A stretch of DNA of 50,417 nt from Deltaproteobacteria bacterium (GCA_016935665.1 JAFGQN010000247.1:1-50417), one strand, 5' to 3'; counted from the first letter of the stretch, positions 18,448 through 28,055 are shown. Numbers and translations are program-made. Notes: generated by a model from the letters alone, not told the origin.

Positions 18448-19695
18448 ATGCGTGAATTGCTTCAAAATAAAAAATCCCTCAAAATCAATCATTGGCCGAT
18501 TATTGCTGGAATAATGGCAGTTGCGTTTGGGGTCGCCACATGTTCCGATACCGAAGGGACCCATGGCGTTCTGACCGATTTCTCACCGGACATCCTCTCC
18601 GGCGACTATACAGGAGAAATTGTTGTGGACGCGGCATATAATCCAGTGATTAGCCGGGAAATGGGATGCGGGTGGTCAGAGACATCGGCGGACTATGCGT
18701 ATGATGTGTATGCAACGCCATCCGGCAAGCCCGAAAGCTGGTTTCTCCTGTGCAAGGGCGAGCTGCAGCTCAGTGGCGAGTCAGTGGAATGCGATGCGCT
18801 ATGGCCCCAGGCCACCAGTCACCTTGTTCCCGACACATCCTACAACGTGGAAGTTCGTGACAAACACGGTTCCAGCTATTTCCTAACACGCGCCTTCACC
18901 TGGCAGGGAGCATTGTCGGACACCGACAGCGGTTCAGACATCGGTAGTGATTCCGGTTCGTCAACCGCTACAGATACCGACACTTTCACTGATACAAACT
19001 CCAGTGCAGATACCGGCACGGGCGTGGATTCGGCGCCTGTCACAGATACAGCCACAGACTCGGCGACGGATTCTGCAACGGACACCAACACAGACTCATC
19101 GTCGGATACGACACAGGGACCTTATCGTCTGATTGCAGAATATACGACCGACACACCGGATTTCAGTGGCGTCCCGGAAAAAATGTGGACCATGACCGAA
19201 ACTCTGGACCATGAGAGTGGATGTGCCGTCGACCAGATTCCCGACAACATTGTTTTCGATGTCCTGTGGAATGAGGGTGGGTTATACGTGGCAGTAGTGG
19301 TTCCAGATGATGTGCAAACCTTTGTTTCCGCGCCGAACGAAGACATCAGAGACTATGATGCTGTTACCGTTTTTATTGACGTGCGACCATTGAGTACCCC
19401 GTACAATCAGGGAGACAACTGGTTTGCGTTTGGCTGCATGGGAACGCTCAACGACATGTACACAGATGTGCCCATCACCTGGGCTTCAGCGCCCACCGCC
19501 ACACAATACAGCATGGAAATCGGTATTCCATGGTCCTCCCTTGGCGTTGATACGCCTGAAAGTGGACTGGAGTTCGGTTTTGATATTCTGGTCCATGACA
19601 ATGACAATCTGGGGAACGATTGTTTTGCATTCTGGAATTCAAATTCTGAAGGAATAGACATCACCAGCAACTTTGGCAGACTGATGCTTCAGTAG
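18448..19695 (+). CDS. Exported protein with CBM9-like domain and Thr/Asp linker
   Basis: A 415-residue secreted protein, probably a lipoprotein: the signal is hydrophobic and ends GVATCSD, an imperfect lipobox. Residues about 40-150 form a small domain with two Cys pairs. Then comes a Thr/Ser/Asp linker of about 70 residues (repeats such as DTDTFTDTNSSADTGTG). The C-terminal domain (about 230-415) looks like a carbohydrate-binding family 9/DOMON-type beta-sandwich: VLWNEGGLYVAVVVPDD, DYDAVTVFIDVRP, YSMEIGIPWSSLGV and FGFDILVHDND. In this family such domains bind sugars or haem. The ligand here is unknown. The start is uncertain because no ribosome site is clear. Confidence 0.75.
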   Translation: MRELLQNKKSLKINHWPIIAGIMAVAFGVATCSDTEGTHGVLTDFSPDILSGDYTGEIVVDAAYNPVISREMGCGWSETSADYAYDVYATPSGKPESWFLLCKGELQLSGESVECDALWPQATSHLVPDTSYNVEVRDKHGSSYFLTRAFTWQGALSDTDSGSDIGSDSGSSTATDTDTFTDTNSSADTGTGVDSAPVTDTATDSATDSATDTNTDSSSDTTQGPYRLIAEYTTDTPDFSGVPEKMWTMTETLDHESGCAVDQIPDNIVFDVLWNEGGLYVAVVVPDDVQTFVSAPNEDIRDYDAVTVFIDVRPLSTPYNQGDNWFAFGCMGTLNDMYTDVPITWASAPTATQYSMEIGIPWSSLGVDTPESGLEFGFDILVHDNDNLGNDCFAFWNSNSEGIDITSNFGRLMLQ

Positions 19696-19771
19696 CCATC
19701 CAGGACAAAATCTGTCTCACCCTGCAAAAGAATAGTAGCCGCAAAAAGCCGAATGAGTTAGTAAAGGCTCT

Positions 19772-21007
19772 ATGAAAACGGCAATCCTAAGCACAGGCAA
19801 CGAACTCATCCAGGGCACCATTAGCGATACCAATTCAGCCTGGATGGCCAGGCGTCTCGCAGAAAACGGCATTGAGGTCAATCAGATTGTGGTTATTGGC
19901 GATAGCCAGTCGGCGTTGGAAGCCACACTCCATGCCATGTGGCGCAACAACGATCTGGTCATTTGTACCGGAGGGCTGGGACCCACTACCGATGATATCA
20001 CCGCCAAAGCCGTCGCTCACGCCCTCAAGGTCCCACAGGTGAGACATGCTGAAGCGACGGAGCAAATCATCGCCCGGTTCGCAGAGCGAAACTTCCCCAT
20101 GGCCCCCATCAATATGAAGCAGGCGGATTTGCCAAAGGGATGCCAGGCACTCGAAAATCCCAGTGGCACCGCACCGGGATTTCGCGTGGATGTCAACAAT
20201 TGCAAAACCGTTTTTCTGCCCGGTGTTCCATCTGAAATGAAAGTCATGTTTAAAAAACATATTTTACCGCTGCTAGAGGGAAATGGGACGCCCCGGCACG
20301 TTGTCCGATGTCACTTGTTTGGGATTGGCGAATCGGTGTTGCAGGAAAAACTCCTGCCTGTGGAAAAGGCATTTCCCGAGGTGGCATTTTCCTATCGGGC
20401 GGCATTTCCCGTCATGAGCATCACTCTTTCTGGAAATGCCGCCGAAAAAGTCATCGAGGCACAAAGGAACGCACAGACGCTTCTGGCGCCATGGATATAT
20501 GCCACTACTGACAAGTCGCTTTCGGAAGTTGTTGGGGATATGCTGCGGGATAGACAGCTCACCATTGCATCCGCCGAATCGTGCACCGGTGGAATGATTG
20601 CGCATGAGCTCACCAATGTGGCGGGTTCGTCGGATTACGTGCAGGGCGCAGTCGTGGCCTACGATAATCGCATAAAAAACAAAGTGTTGGCAGTCCCGGC
20701 AGACTTGCTGAACAAATATGGAGCGGTAAGCGAACAGGTGGTGCGCAGCATGGTCCTTGGAGTGCAGCAACTGATGAATACCCATGTGGCGGTGGCCACT
20801 TCCGGCATCGCCGGCCCCGGGGGTGGGAGTGATGAAAAACCAGTGGGAACCGTTCATATTGCCGTGGCGATTAAGGATGTCATTTTCCACAAAAAATGCT
20901 TGTTTAAAGGATACAGTCGTACAAAGGTAAAAACCGCGACGACCTGGACCGCACTGCAAATGGTGCGCAGTCACTTGATGGATATGCCGTTACTGGAGAA
21001 AAAATGA
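19772..21007 (+). CDS. cinA: CinA family protein (competence/damage-inducible; NMN amidohydrolase domain)
   Basis: A full-length 411-residue CinA. The N-terminal half is the MoCF-biosynthesis-like domain (ILSTGNELIQGTISDTN, VICTGGLGPTTDDIT), associated with ADP-ribose pyrophosphatase activity. The C-terminal half is the PncC-type nicotinamide-nucleotide amidohydrolase domain (ESCTGGMIAHELTNV, GAVVAYDN, ATSGIAGPGGGSDEKPVGTV). It recycles NMN in pyridine nucleotide salvage. It overlaps thpR by 4 nt and heads the operon with thpR and recA. Linkage of cinA with recA is an old and common arrangement. AAAGG lies 4 nt before the ATG. Confidence 0.95.
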   Translation: MKTAILSTGNELIQGTISDTNSAWMARRLAENGIEVNQIVVIGDSQSALEATLHAMWRNNDLVICTGGLGPTTDDITAKAVAHALKVPQVRHAEATEQIIARFAERNFPMAPINMKQADLPKGCQALENPSGTAPGFRVDVNNCKTVFLPGVPSEMKVMFKKHILPLLEGNGTPRHVVRCHLFGIGESVLQEKLLPVEKAFPEVAFSYRAAFPVMSITLSGNAAEKVIEAQRNAQTLLAPWIYATTDKSLSEVVGDMLRDRQLTIASAESCTGGMIAHELTNVAGSSDYVQGAVVAYDNRIKNKVLAVPADLLNKYGAVSEQVVRSMVLGVQQLMNTHVAVATSGIAGPGGGSDEKPVGTVHIAVAIKDVIFHKKCLFKGYSRTKVKTATTWTALQMVRSHLMDMPLLEKK

Positions 21008-21750
21008 AAACTGTTCGATGCTTTCTGGCGATTAACCTCGAGCTGAAAACCGCCGTCAAAATATCGGAACTGCAACAATCACTGATTGCGGACAGCGCCG
21101 AATTTAAATCGGAGTTTCTGTGGGTTCCACCACAGAACATGCATGTCACCGTGCGGTTCCTGGGCAATATCACTGAACCAATGATCCAGGCGATAAAAGA
21201 CAGTCTGGAAGAGACCACCCGAAACTGTGCGCCTTTTGTCATGGAAGCCGGAGCTGTCGGCGTCTTTGACGCTGATTCACCCAAAGTGCTGTACTGCGAA
21301 ATCAACGATCCCAACAACGAACTGTTCCAGTTGGTGTCAGGGGTTCACAATGTCCTCGAAAACACCGGATTCAAGGAAATCGAAAAGCCCTATATTCCCC
21401 ACGTCACTCTGGCGCGAATCGCTGATGGCGACGCCGACGAGATAAAGCAGTTGGTCGAAAAGTACAGCTCGCCCCTGGGGTGCGCATCTTCGGTACGCAC
21501 TCTGGTATGCTACCAGAGCCAGCTGATGAAAAGCGGCGTGGATTACCAGCTTTTGTGGAAGCTGCCCCTGGAAAAAAGAATGCAGTCCCCTGGCAGTCCA
21601 CCATTAAAAAAAGAAATTGAAGCTCCCCCGCAAAGCGACGAGGAGTCTGAGTCACCATCAGAAGATAGCGCATCCACAGCGCCCGATGAAAGTGCAAACA
21701 ACACCAACAGCGACGCTGAGTCAGTGGAACAAGGAGAAAAACAACAATGA
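21004..21750 (+). CDS. thpR: RNA 2',3'-cyclic phosphodiesterase (2H family) with acidic tail
   Basis: A 248-residue member of the 2H phosphoesterase superfamily (former LigT/ThpR), which opens 2',3'-cyclic phosphates at RNA ends. Both catalytic HxT motifs are visible: MHVTVRF (His47) and IPHVTLARI (His133). The fold is complete by residue about 190. The remaining roughly 50 residues are an acidic low-complexity extension (Ser, Glu, Asp, Pro) not usual for this enzyme. Start and stop overlap cinA and recA by 4 nt, so translation is coupled. Confidence 0.93.
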   Translation: MKTVRCFLAINLELKTAVKISELQQSLIADSAEFKSEFLWVPPQNMHVTVRFLGNITEPMIQAIKDSLEETTRNCAPFVMEAGAVGVFDADSPKVLYCEINDPNNELFQLVSGVHNVLENTGFKEIEKPYIPHVTLARIADGDADEIKQLVEKYSSPLGCASSVRTLVCYQSQLMKSGVDYQLLWKLPLEKRMQSPGSPPLKKEIEAPPQSDEESESPSEDSASTAPDESANNTNSDAESVEQGEKQQ

Positions 21751-22817
21751 GCGTAAGCCAGGATGACAATAAAGCCAAAGCGTTAAACTTAGCCATCAGC
21801 TCCATCGAGAAAAATTACGGGAAAGGTGCCATCATGCGCCTGGGAGACGAAAATGCACTGACCAAAGGCGTGGAAGTTATCCCATCGGGCTCTGTGGGTA
21901 TCGACATGATACTGGGCATTGGCGGATATCCCAAGGGTCGGGTTATCGAAATCTACGGTCCGGAATCCTCTGGTAAAACCACATTAACCCTGCATGCTGT
22001 GGCGGAGGCCCAAAAGCTGGGCGGCGTATGCGCCTTCATCGACGCCGAACACGCGCTGGATGTCTCGTACGCCAAAAAGCTGGGCATCAACACATCAGAA
22101 CTGCTTGTCTCACAGCCCGATTGCGGTGAACAGGCGCTGGAAATCGCCGACATGCTGGTGCGCAGTGGGGCGGTGGATCTCATTATTGTGGACTCAGTTG
22201 CTGCACTTACTCCCCGCTCCGAGCTGGAAGGTGAGATGGGGGATTCGCACGTGGGTCTTCAGGCGAGGCTTATGAGTCAGGCGCTTAGAAAACTGACCGG
22301 AACGCTCTCCAAATCCAACACTGCCATTATTTTCATCAATCAGATTCGAATGAAAATCGGCGTTATGTTCGGCAGCCCGGAGACCACCACCGGTGGAAAT
22401 GCGCTTAAATTCTACGCCTCCCAGCGCATTGACATTCGTCGCATCGGCGCCATTAAAAAGGGTGAAGAAGTTGTGGGCAACCGCACCCGTGTCAAAGTGG
22501 TTAAAAACAAGCTCGCTCCGCCATTTCGCGAAATCGAGTTCGACATCATGTATGGCGAGGGCATCAGTGCCGAAGGCAGCCTTATCGATATGGGTGTGGA
22601 GCAAAACATCGTTGAAAAAAGCGGCTCCTGGTATTCCTACGAGGGGACCCGCATTGGCCAGGGACGCGAAAATGTGAAACAGTTCCTCAAGGAAAACCCC
22701 GACATTTTTGCAAAAATTGACGTAGCGTTGCGCAAGGAAATTGGCCTCATCAAGGATGACGCCCCGCCCGCAGACGTCGAAAACGCGCCCAAAGCAAAAG
22801 CGGCCGGAAAGAAATAG
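21747..22817 (+). CDS. recA: Recombinase RecA
   Basis: A full-length 356-residue RecA, the DNA strand-exchange and LexA co-protease filament protein. Walker A is GPESSGKTT (71-79), Walker B lies in [12 protein letters not shown], and the L1/L2 loop region includes [10 protein letters not shown] and GNALKFYAS. The C-terminal part has the usual [15 protein letters not shown] region and an Ala/Lys-rich tail. No LexA-type box is visible immediately upstream because recA lies inside the cinA-thpR operon and overlaps thpR by 4 nt. SOS control, if any, would have to act at the operon promoter near 19.7 kb. Confidence 0.99.
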   Translation: MSVSQDDNKAKALNLAISSIEKNYGKGAIMRLGDENALTKGVEVIPSGSVGIDMILGIGGYPKGRVIEIYGPESSGKTTLTLHAVAEAQKLGGVCAFIDAEHALDVSYAKKLGINTSELLVSQPDCGEQALEIADMLVRSGAVDLIIVDSVAALTPRSELEGEMGDSHVGLQARLMSQALRKLTGTLSKSNTAIIFINQIRMKIGVMFGSPETTTGGNALKFYASQRIDIRRIGAIKKGEEVVGNRTRVKVVKNKLAPPFREIEFDIMYGEGISAEGSLIDMGVEQNIVEKSGSWYSYEGTRIGQGRENVKQFLKENPDIFAKIDVALRKEIGLIKDDAPPADVENAPKAKAAGKK

Positions 22818-22823
22818 CCCACT

Positions 22824-23552
22824 GTGTTTTGGAAGCTCATCGAGTTCATCGTTCGCATTATTTTCTGGCGGCGATTTCGCACTGCCAAAAAAATCGGTGA
22901 AGCTGCAACGCTGCTGTCGGACGGCAAGCCAAACAAAGCGCTCACCCACCTGGAAAAGTACGGTAATGCCGTCCACCAGTCGCTCATTCCCCTCTTTGCC
23001 CTGACGCAGGGAAAAATATACGAAGCTCTGGGGCGACTGGAAGACGCGGAAAACAGTTTCAAGGCGGTGGTGCTCACCAACCCCAAAGACGCTCGCGCCG
23101 ATGTGGCACTGGCTGTCCTCACTGGCAGGCAGGGACGGTTCGATGATTGTCGCACATGGCTCAATCGCGCCATCGAAAAAGAACACGACGATGTGTCACC
23201 AAAAGCCAGGGAACTGCTCTCCCATCTGGATGCCATAGAAGATGGCAGCAAGCAGCAGGAATACGAAAACCGTGCCCGGGCGCTGGCCGAAAAAACCATT
23301 GTGGACGGGAAACAGCCTGGACTGGAGCCCCCGAACACCGCACTACTTGCGCAATGGGTCACCCAACCGGACGCCAAAGACAGCCTGGACGATGTGGCCC
23401 TGCTGCTGGCATATGCGGAATTGAAACACGGCGGTCATTGGAAAATTGGTCTTGCCATCGAAGATACCGCAATCATTCGCGCCGATGGCAGCGAGTATCG
23501 GCCATTCGATACCCTGAATGAATGGCTGTCCCCCACTCCAGGCGCCAAATGA
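22824..23552 (+). CDS. Membrane-associated TPR-repeat protein
   Basis: A 242-residue protein with an N-terminal hydrophobic/aromatic helix (residues 2-15, rich in Trp, Phe and Ile) followed by basic residues, then tetratricopeptide-like helical pairs: AATLLSDGKPNKALTHLEKY, GKIYEALGRLEDAENSFKAV and VLTGRQGRFDDCRTWLNRAI. The C-terminal 90 residues form a separate alpha/beta part, including LLAYAELKHGGHWKIGLAIED. It starts with GTG 6 nt after recA and ends overlapping the LOG gene by 4 nt, so it is firmly part of the recA operon. TPRs mediate protein contacts; the partner is unknown. Confidence 0.8.
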   Translation: MFWKLIEFIVRIIFWRRFRTAKKIGEAATLLSDGKPNKALTHLEKYGNAVHQSLIPLFALTQGKIYEALGRLEDAENSFKAVVLTNPKDARADVALAVLTGRQGRFDDCRTWLNRAIEKEHDDVSPKARELLSHLDAIEDGSKQQEYENRARALAEKTIVDGKQPGLEPPNTALLAQWVTQPDAKDSLDDVALLLAYAELKHGGHWKIGLAIEDTAIIRADGSEYRPFDTLNEWLSPTPGAK

Positions 23553-24103
23553 AACTATGTGTTTACTGTGGCTCCAGCTCTGGAAACATGCCGGAGTACT
23601 GCGACGCTGCCCGCAGCTTTGCAAGGTCAATGGTCCAGCGAAAAATTAACCTTGTTTACGGTGGCGCCGATCTCGGGCTGATGAAAATTATTGCGGACAC
23701 CGTTCTGGAGGGTGGTGGCCATGTCACCGGGGTCATTCCCGAGCACCAGGCGCAGGAGCGTGCACACAGGTCGCTTTCGAAGCTGCACGTTGTAAATTCC
23801 ATGCACCAGCGTAAAACCATGATGTTCGAACTGTCCGATGCCTGCGTGGCACTCCCTGGTGGCTTTGGCACAATTGAAGAACTTTCCGAAATGCTTACCT
23901 GGGCCCAGCTGGGATTGCACACCCACCCGTGCGGGCTACTCAACATCCGCGGCTACTTTGACCACTTCATCCATTTCATCGATAACGCCGTTTTTGAGGG
24001 ATTCATCAAACCCGCCCACCGCAACATGCTTCTGGTGGCCGAGTCCGCAGAAGAACTTTTCGAAAAATTCGAATCGTACAGCGCCCCAAAAGAACCCAAA
24101 TAG
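23549..24103 (+). CDS. LOG-family phosphoribohydrolase (TIGR00730)
   Basis: A 184-residue Rossmann-fold protein of the LOG (lonely guy)/lysine-decarboxylase-like family, which cleaves nucleoside 5'-monophosphates such as cytokinin riboside monophosphate, or AMP. Family marks are the N-terminal VYCGSS, NLVYGGADLGLM, the dinucleotide motif PGGFGT (103-108) followed by two Glu, and MHQRK (85-89). The start at 23549 overlaps the TPR gene stop (ATGA) and is preferred over the upstream in-frame ATG. It is the last gene of the cinA-recA operon. Confidence 0.93.
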   Translation: MKLCVYCGSSSGNMPEYCDAARSFARSMVQRKINLVYGGADLGLMKIIADTVLEGGGHVTGVIPEHQAQERAHRSLSKLHVVNSMHQRKTMMFELSDACVALPGGFGTIEELSEMLTWAQLGLHTHPCGLLNIRGYFDHFIHFIDNAVFEGFIKPAHRNMLLVAESAEELFEKFESYSAPKEPK

Positions 24104-24305
24104 GCGTCAACGCTTTTACAATCGTCGACTGGCGGCAGCTTATTTTTCGTCTGGCCTGAACAGCGAACTGAGAGTATTTTGAAATTCGAGGTTCTCTCAA
24201 ATGCATTATTTGGCGTTTAATAAATGTACGAGCAGAGAAAGCCAGCGTGTTTTTAGTATTTGTTAGCAATATCAATACCATGCAACCTTACCCAAGGAGG
24301 TCACA

Positions 24306-25034
24306 ATGCGTAAAATAAATCATCTGTGTATCTGTCTGGCAATTGTCGGGATTACTTTTTTTGTTGGACACAAAGCGATGGCGAACCCAATTGCGTCGAC
24401 TGTTGATTTCGACATTTGGCTAAATGAAAACGGTACCGCTATTACAGCCGGCTACCTTGGAATGTTCAAACCTGGTGAGTTCGACTACGAGGCATTTATT
24501 ATACGAGTCAAAATCGATGATGAATATGTCATTGCCGGCGAGAACTGGGAATACGATGAAAACGTGACCATCGCCAACGGCGGCAGCGGAGATGAGGAGT
24601 TTCACGAAATATCCATGGTCGTTCCGTGCCCTGCCCCTGGCAAACAGACTTTCGAAATCACAAATGTCTACGAGAATCGTGACGGCGAAATCAGAATGTA
24701 CGAAATGCTGACAAAGACAGTGGTGTGTGATGCGGCCGGTACTGTTGATACAGATTCGGAACAGGACACAGCACAAAGCGATCCAGAACAGGATTCAGAG
24801 AGGGACTCTGAAGTAACCGATTCAGAGTCTGATGATTCTGATGATTCTGAAAACGAATCGACAAATGACGATGATGCGTCAGAAAATGATGGCACGACAA
24901 AACACGATGGGGCCTCAGGCAGCAGCCACGAAACCGACACCGCTGGCGCCAGCGACTCAAAAGGCTGTTCCTTCTTTTTTGCCTATGATAACGGGACACA
25001 TTTCCTTTTTCAGCTGCTGCTGTCGATCTGGTAG
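24306..25034 (+). CDS. Exported protein with acidic linker and short hydrophobic C-terminus
   Basis: A 242-residue Sec-exported protein (MRKINHLCICLAIVG...AMA, cleaved before NPIAS). Residues 28-145 are a compact beta-rich domain with two Cys. This is followed by a linker of 75 residues dominated by Asp, Ser, Glu and Thr, and then a C-terminal segment GCSFFFAYDNGTHFLFQLLL that ends at the stop. Such Gly-Cys-Ser plus hydrophobic tails resemble C-terminal sorting (CTERM-type) signals, but the closing basic cluster is absent. An excellent ribosome site (AAGGAGGT) precedes the ATG. It has no recognised homologue; a surface-exposed adhesin-like role is only a guess. Confidence 0.75.
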   Translation: MRKINHLCICLAIVGITFFVGHKAMANPIASTVDFDIWLNENGTAITAGYLGMFKPGEFDYEAFIIRVKIDDEYVIAGENWEYDENVTIANGGSGDEEFHEISMVVPCPAPGKQTFEITNVYENRDGEIRMYEMLTKTVVCDAAGTVDTDSEQDTAQSDPEQDSERDSEVTDSESDDSDDSENESTNDDDASENDGTTKHDGASGSSHETDTAGASDSKGCSFFFAYDNGTHFLFQLLLSIW

Positions 25035-25067
25035 CGCCATTCAGCGCAAAGCATCGATTAATCAGGT

Positions 25068-26660
25068 ATGAAAATTAGCCAACATTATACCATTATCCTG
25101 ACTGTCAGCTGTTTTGTCATTGCATCAGGATGCACCTGCGGCACTAATGACCGCTCTGCGCCTTTTTCGAAAGCGTTGTCCCATCCAGCGACAAATCGCC
25201 AAAACAAAGGCGCCACTGTAACATCGGGACAATCGTCCATGGCAGTGAACTGGGATCCGGCAACGGGAAAGGGCGCCATTTCGCTGGTGACTGCTACCCG
25301 GCAAAAAATAGAGCTCCGCTTTCAGGATGGGTTTAAGGGCTATACTGGCGGCCTGTATCCTGGCAGTATGAATCGTCCGGCAGTTACGCTTTATCGCCCG
25401 GGACTGGACAAAAAACCAGCTGCCATATGGTGTGCGCAGGATGAATCCATCTGGGATCACGAACGGCAGGTGGAGTTTTCTCCTGGCTGGTCTGAAAACT
25501 TTGGACACGGCCCCGACGGACGACCTCTGACATTTCAGGGCGGCCGAATCATCAAAAAAGGCGCCGAGTCAGTGATCCTTGCCTCAATGAATAGCGCACT
25601 TCCCTACGAAGTGAATAAATGGATGTCAATACATAGCGACGGCATGATGCTGGTCCGCACTCAAATCCGAAACATTTCACATACAGATGTCATCTTTGAT
25701 TTTTGGAGCGGCGATGACCCCTGGGTAGGCGATTACGGCACCAGTCGCGGAGATGTGGGCTGGGAGAACCGTCGCTGGATAAAGCGTGAGCAAAAAATAA
25801 ATATGGCACTTTCGCGATGTGTGGGCATTGCAGATTTACAGGAAGGCAAATGGGATACGGCAAATTATATGTGTCTGTCTGCAGCGTCTCCCCTCCCCAC
25901 CGCCACTTATTTTGCCAATCGATTCGCTCACGCTGACACGGACATTTCCGCGGGCACACTGCTTGATTCGGAAACCATGACCGCGTTTAATATGGGATGG
26001 CAAAACATTTCTCTCGCTCCCAATGAGTCATTCGAAATCAGTTATGCGCTGGGTGCAGTTCCCAACCGTACCGTTCAAAAGGAGGCCACGGTGCCATCAC
26101 CGCCCGAAATCCCGGCAAAACGATGGGCCGCCCTCACCAACCTGCCTCGGTTAAAAGAAGAACAGGCAGAGGACGCCGTCATATTTAAATCTGAACGCGT
26201 GGAAATGCACCTGGAACCTGAGCGTGGCAGCATCCGCATAGAGGGCATATATACATTTCAAAATAAGGCGGATAAGGAACAGTATCGTCAAATCTATTTT
26301 CCATTTGCAGTAGATGAACTTCATCCGTATCCCCATCGGATACATGTGGAGGGCATTCCGTTTCAGCGCTTCCGCAAGGGAATTCTGTTTCCCCTTCAGA
26401 TAAAGCCGGGCGAAACCGCAGCTGTTAAACTATCGTATGAACAAAAAAGCGCAGACAACACCGCCACGTACATTGTCACCAGCGCCAGAACGTGGAACAA
26501 TGCTCTGGAAAAGTCGGTGCTGGTTGTGGAATCCCCAAACTGCCGCCCGCTGGAAATTTCATATCCCATGAAAAAACATAAACGTAAAACCGGCTGTCAT
26601 TACCAGACCATCCTCCGCCCCTTTTGGCCAGACCGGGAATTTACGGTTCGCTGGAACTGA
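25068..26660 (+). CDS. Unknown lipoprotein, two beta-rich domains
   Basis: A 530-residue lipoprotein (signal ending VIASGC; Cys22, with another Cys two residues on). Residues about 60-350 look like a beta-supersandwich of the kind found in carbohydrate-active or scaffold proteins (IWDHERQVEFSPGW, WSGDDPWVGDYGTSRGD). Residues about 375-530 form a second beta-domain (RVEMHLEPERGSIRIEG, YFPFAVDELHPYP, LQIKPGETAAVKLSYEQK) reminiscent of an M1-peptidase-type N-terminal sandwich. There is no catalytic motif, so a binding or structural role is likely. It lies 33 nt after the preceding exported-protein gene, so the two may be co-transcribed. Only a weak ribosome site is seen. Confidence 0.7.
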   Translation: MKISQHYTIILTVSCFVIASGCTCGTNDRSAPFSKALSHPATNRQNKGATVTSGQSSMAVNWDPATGKGAISLVTATRQKIELRFQDGFKGYTGGLYPGSMNRPAVTLYRPGLDKKPAAIWCAQDESIWDHERQVEFSPGWSENFGHGPDGRPLTFQGGRIIKKGAESVILASMNSALPYEVNKWMSIHSDGMMLVRTQIRNISHTDVIFDFWSGDDPWVGDYGTSRGDVGWENRRWIKREQKINMALSRCVGIADLQEGKWDTANYMCLSAASPLPTATYFANRFAHADTDISAGTLLDSETMTAFNMGWQNISLAPNESFEISYALGAVPNRTVQKEATVPSPPEIPAKRWAALTNLPRLKEEQAEDAVIFKSERVEMHLEPERGSIRIEGIYTFQNKADKEQYRQIYFPFAVDELHPYPHRIHVEGIPFQRFRKGILFPLQIKPGETAAVKLSYEQKSADNTATYIVTSARTWNNALEKSVLVVESPNCRPLEISYPMKKHKRKTGCHYQTILRPFWPDREFTVRWN

Positions 26661-27116
26661 ATGATTCAAAACAGGCAAAAAGATTCAGTCTGTGATTTTA
26701 AAAATGATATTTTGCATTATTTACATCATTTTGGCTCCAGTGTTTCCGAGTCTGTGAATCGCAAGTTCTGATGTTTTTTTGAAATTCAGGTCAAACATCC
26801 GCCGTTGCTTGGCGTATGAAGGTCCGGCGCTTCTTTGTTAAACGCCAGCTATCTGCTTTGTTTTTTTTCAACAAACTTCGCAAGCGGACAACAGGGGGCA
26901 TGACATTCATGCCGGTGCATCGTATAGGGCAGATTCATCCTGGGTTTCAAGACAGGTCGTCGCTTACATCCCCCAACGCCTCATGCGCCCCCACCAACGG
27001 TCATGTTGAGCTCAGACGTTCAAAGACAATACATCTGGCAGCTGAACTCCGAAGATTTATCGAGATGTCGTGTACTTGTCCCCAATCGCATCATTTGCAA
27101 TGTGAGACATATCTTA
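26661..27116. other. Intergenic region, no gene seen
   Basis: A 456-nt gap between convergent genes. The only open frame of note (26816-27196, plus) has no ribosome site, lacks codon-bias signs and overlaps the 3' end of the Rpn gene, so I do not call it. I see no strong terminator, and nothing else recognisable. Confidence 0.4.
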
Positions 27117-28055
27117 TTAAATGGATTCGATGTCTTTGGGTGACAGGCCGGTATAAAGCACGATTTTGTCAAGGGGTTCGCCGTTTTGCTTCATGATTTG
27201 GGCAGTCTTCAGTGCACGCTCGACATCGCCTTCCGCTTTGCCTTCCGCTTTGCCTTCCGCTTTGCCTTCCGCTTTGCCTTCCGCTTTGCCTTCCGCTTTG
27301 CCTTCCGCAAAACCCCTGTTGCGAGCTTCTTCGGCTTCCTGGCGGAAGGTGGCCATATCGTGCAGATACTTCTGACGCGCTTCGTAGCGTTCCATCAGCT
27401 CCCTGTCGGCGGTGAACTGTTCATACCGTTCGTGGGCTTCTTTAATCCTGTCGTTTCGTTCCAGTATGGTTTCCAGTCCCTTCATATTGTCCTCATCGTA
27501 ACAAAACCAGCTCAACCAATCGGCGAGCGGTATTTTTATCATAGTACGCATCTTTTTGAACCGGGTCAAACACAGAAAATGCAGCATCAGATGATCGGTA
27601 AGTACCATTGCGTCGCTGTACAGTTCACGCAGCATGTAGCACTGATGAGCACTCTCAATATTGGTCAGAAGAATAAAATCCAAAACATTGATGCAAATCA
27701 CGGGATTCAGCCGCTCATAGCTGTCCCCATTACCGAGTTGACCCACATAGGTTTTGGCCCAGTAATACAATGAACGGTTTGTAAACGTGGAATTTCCCTG
27801 AATTTGCATCTCGATGTTGTACAGCCTTGCTTTTTCGTCTTCGGCTTTTATATCCAAAATACACTCCTTGTCTGTCACCGATTCTTTGGGACTAAATGGA
27901 TTGCGGATCACCAGGCTCTGAAGTGGCCCCATCCCGGCGTCTTCGAGAACAGCGTTGATGAAATCCAAAGTCAAATGCTCATGGCCCTGTTTGCCAAACA
28001 GGTAGCGAAAGAAAAAATCATTGATTGGAGATATGTGTTTCATGCGCAAAAACAT
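27117..28055 (-). CDS. Rpn-family PD-(D/E)XK nuclease
   Basis: A 312-residue protein of the Rpn (recombination-promoting nuclease, formerly YhgA-like transposase_31) family. The N-terminal PD-(D/E)XK core is clear: the opening motif HISPINDFFFRYLFG, LDIKAEDEKARLYNIEMQIQ (with the D..E.Q active-site pattern) and NRSLYYWAKTY. The C-terminal half is helical and contains an AEGK tetrapeptide repeated six times, which comes from a 12-bp DNA repeat (27229-27300), ending with the family's ALKTAQIMKQNGEPLDKI-type segment. The proper start may be the ATG at 28043 (MKHISPIND) rather than 28055; neither has a good ribosome site. Such genes often appear as multicopy families in a genome. Confidence 0.9.
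   Translation of the reverse strand: MFLRMKHISPINDFFFRYLFGKQGHEHLTLDFINAVLEDAGMGPLQSLVIRNPFSPKESVTDKECILDIKAEDEKARLYNIEMQIQGNSTFTNRSLYYWAKTYVGQLGNGDSYERLNPVICINVLDFILLTNIESAHQCYMLRELYSDAMVLTDHLMLHFLCLTRFKKMRTMIKIPLADWLSWFCYDEDNMKGLETILERNDRIKEAHERYEQFTADRELMERYEARQKYLHDMATFRQEAEEARNRGFAEGKAEGKAEGKAEGKAEGKAEGKAEGDVERALKTAQIMKQNGEPLDKIVLYTGLSPKDIESI
27229..27300. repeat. Six tandem 12-bp units inside the Rpn gene
   Basis: The plus-strand unit CCTTCCGCTTTG is repeated six times in a row, followed by a partial seventh copy (CCTTCCGC). It encodes AEGK on the minus strand. Because the unit is a multiple of three, copy-number changes keep the frame. Confidence 0.95.

Noticed and set aside
21600..21750. 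LexA/SOS box directly before recA
   Set aside because: recA overlaps thpR by 4 nt, and no CTGT...ACAG-type palindrome lies there.
26816..27196. Open frame of 126 codons
   Set aside because: No ribosome site, no recognisable motif, and it overlaps the 3' end of the Rpn gene on the other strand.
27229..27300. CRISPR-like tandem repeats
   Set aside because: Units are 12 bp, directly adjacent without spacers and in frame within a coding region.
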